This document shows positions 62,892 through 64,000 of a stretch of 64,000 nt of DNA, piece after piece. Below the pieces are notes generated by a model. That model made no database searches and had not been told where the DNA came from. It saw only the letters and a list, made by a program, of their open reading frames with translations. How positions within the stretch are numbered: position 1 is the first letter of the stretch; each line of letters starts with the position of its first letter. The stretch spans positions 155,358-219,357 of the forward strand of contig NZ_SAWY01000005.1 of the NCBI RefSeq assembly GCF_006439335.1. Reading direction: 5' to 3'. A program made the translations under genes and the position numbers. The stretch comes from Litorilituus lipolyticus (GTDB taxonomy: Bacteria; Pseudomonadota; Gammaproteobacteria; Enterobacterales; Alteromonadaceae).

Positions 62892-63392
62892 TTAATCAAT
62901 ACAATATAGATCTACATGCTTTTTACTGAGTTCGAGTTTTTCATCTTTTTCTTCTTTAGTCAGAGCTCGATTTGTAGATTTACCATCTTCTGATGTTTCA
63001 CTAACCAGTACATCTTCAAAAGAACTAAGCATCTTAATATTAAGTTTTGCTGCTTTACAATTTTTTTCAAACAACTCTTTATTAGCTTCATCTCTTTTTT
63101 GTTCTGATTGCGCTAGATCTTGTTCAGCTTGTGCTGCTTGTTCAGCATCTTTTTTTAATTTTCTCTCTTCTTTAGAGAGCGCCTTAAAAGAAGATACAGT
63201 GCTCAATTCTGTATACTCGTCAGTTTTCGGTAGGTTTTGACTAAAGTGTACCACGTTGTTTTTATCTACCCATCGATATATAGCTATTTCTTTAGCATTA
63301 ATAGTCGTGATAGGCAACAAAAAGCAAGAAAGTGCAAGAGCTAAGGAAGCTTGCTTCAGCGAATGAGGTATATCTTTTATGGAGATGTTCAT
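62892..63392 (-). CDS. DUF4124 domain exported protein
   Basis: A ~166-residue protein. The ATG at 63392 follows AAGGGAA and begins a signal peptide (cleavage near TINA); a longer frame opens at 63536 without such signals. IYRWVDKNNVVHFSQNLP is the DUF4124 domain, followed by a charged coiled-coil region rich in Lys, Glu and Gln and two Cys (FEKNCKAAK and VDLYCID). Its function is unknown; DUF4124 proteins are periplasmic and common in Gammaproteobacteria. Confidence 0.82.
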   Translation of the reverse strand: MNISIKDIPHSLKQASLALALSCFLLPITTINAKEIAIYRWVDKNNVVHFSQNLPKTDEYTELSTVSSFKALSKEERKLKKDAEQAAQAEQDLAQSEQKRDEANKELFEKNCKAAKLNIKMLSSFEDVLVSETSEDGKSTNRALTKEEKDEKLELSKKHVDLYCID

Positions 63393-63644
63393 AGTGTTCC
63401 CTTGTTTGTATGCTCTTTCTATTAGTAGTGGCATTTTATTATTATAAGAAGACTGCGGCAGTAATACCAATTCATTAAAGCTATCAAATATTTTTGATAA
63501 TAACAATTCGTAATTAAAAAGCATTTTTATAAGCAAAACTAAAGTATTTATAAGGATTATTGATGAAAGAGTAGAGTAATTGCAGTGCTTTCACCTACTT
63601 TTGCTGGCTTTTTGAACAAACAGTTCTTTTTGTGAAAATAATGG

Positions 63645-63672
63645 TTGACCTTAAACTAAAAGTCTCTAGAAT
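63645..63672 (+). promoter_or_regulatory. rRNA operon promoter P1
   Basis: TTGACC and TAGAAT with a 16-base spacer, followed by GCGCATCC, a GC-rich discriminator as found in stringently controlled rRNA promoters. The surrounding sequence AATGCGCATCCACTTC is repeated at P2. Confidence 0.75.
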
Positions 63673-63849
63673 GCGCATCCACTTCCACGGGGCAACTCAG
63701 GAAGGTTTGTATAGGAAATACATAGTAGGCCGTATCAAGAAGATGAAAGGTCTGTTTTGACAAGTTAAGTGATTTGATTAAGGAACATTTAACCCAGTTA
63801 ACGTTAAAAAGTGAATTGAAAAATAAATCACTTTTTTATAAAATAAACG

Positions 63850-63877
63850 TTGACATCGAAACTGGGAAGCGTACAAT
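63850..63877 (+). promoter_or_regulatory. rRNA operon promoter P2
   Basis: TTGACA and TACAAT with a 16-base spacer and the same AATGCGCATCC discriminator as P1, 205 bases downstream. The leader continues past the window edge. Confidence 0.82.
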
Positions 63878-63955
63878 GCGCATCCGCTTCGGGGCAAAGC
63901 TTACGAAGTTCACTGATTAACGAATGCGATTAATCAGCGTTCCATACGGAACAAA

Positions 63956-64000
63956 TTCTTTAACAATTAGTTATCATGCAATTTGTGTGGGCACTCACTC
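63956..64000 (+). promoter_or_regulatory. rRNA leader with antitermination boxA-like element
   Basis: TTCTTTAACAATTAG (63956-63970) resembles boxA (TGCTCTTTAACAATTT) and is followed by GTGTGGGCACTC, a segment common to enterobacterial and alteromonad rRNA leaders. The 16S gene itself begins outside the window. Confidence 0.8.

Noticed and set aside
63880..64000. 16S rRNA gene
   Set aside because: Only the leader with a boxA-like element is visible; the mature 16S start is not reached.

Overview
The window is about 38-40 % G+C by eye, gene-dense and chromosomal. It looks like a marine gammaproteobacterium of the Alteromonadales (Colwellia/Thalassotalea-like). The reasons are the housekeeping order bamD / rluD-pgeF-clpB next to an rRNA operon leader, the divergent nadE-glnB pair, an EfpL (YeiP) paralogue of EF-P, a PEP-CTERM protein, a SO_0444-type Cys-rich metal permease, and the number of secreted proteases, TonB receptors and c-type cytochromes. 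This placement is inference; no 16S sequence lies inside the window.

Layout. 1-1.5 kb: 3' end of a DUF885 protein and an isochorismatase-like hydrolase. 1.5-7.2 kb: a TetR-family regulator between a large propeller/diheme cytochrome lipoprotein gene (minus strand) and a sterol-desaturase-family gene pair (plus strand); three copies of one TTGTCA-N3-TGACAA palindrome tie the set together. 7.3-11.2 kb: a large hybrid sensor kinase. 11.3-15 kb: ArsR regulator with an ArsP-like permease sharing paired operator-like repeats, a glutathione transferase with a Cys-rich tail, and a MetY-type sulfhydrylase. 15-18.5 kb: TonB-dependent siderophore receptor with a Fur-box-like site, and a PepSY membrane protein. 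18.6-24 kb: hydrolase, glycine-betaine-type binding protein, TetR with two operator-like sites facing a metallo-beta-lactamase-fold protein, peroxiredoxin, DsbA-like protein, and a small GIY-YIG-like protein. 24.3-36.6 kb: propeller diguanylate cyclase, binding proteins, SRPBCC proteins, a large zinc-protease-like lipoprotein, GFA protein, FimV-like protein, DUF2937 protein, UshA and an acetyltransferase. 36.8-41 kb: GntR-ABC operon, then a 2OG-Fe(II) oxygenase upstream of a diheme cytochrome fused to a rhodanese domain.

41.4-48 kb: secreted subtilisin with two C-terminal PPC domains, Tas-like aldo/keto reductase, small proteins, EfpL and an M14-like peptidase. 48-50.5 kb: an ECF sigma factor overlapping a probable anti-sigma gene, followed by an exported coiled-coil protein. 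50.6-52.3 kb: ZntR-like MerR regulator and Cys-rich Cu/Zn permease behind a promoter with the 20-bp spacer typical of MerR control. 52.4-57.4 kb: small proteins, two FimT/GspH pseudopilins, nadE/glnB, and a PEP-CTERM protein behind a sigma-54-like promoter. 57.4-64 kb: bamD, rluD, pgeF, clpB (sigma-32-like promoter), a DUF4124 protein, and two tandem rRNA promoters with the start of an rRNA leader at the right edge.

No CRISPR array, prophage, complete insertion sequence or tRNA was seen. The strongest leads for new biology are regulatory: the TetR palindromes around the cytochrome/desaturase genes, the ECF sigma operon, the cytochrome-rhodanese/2OG-oxygenase pair, and the RpoN-like promoter of the PEP-CTERM gene. 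I did not see a system that is clearly unprecedented. Start sites were often moved inward from the longest open frame because a ribosome binding site, signal peptide or gene overlap favours the internal codon.
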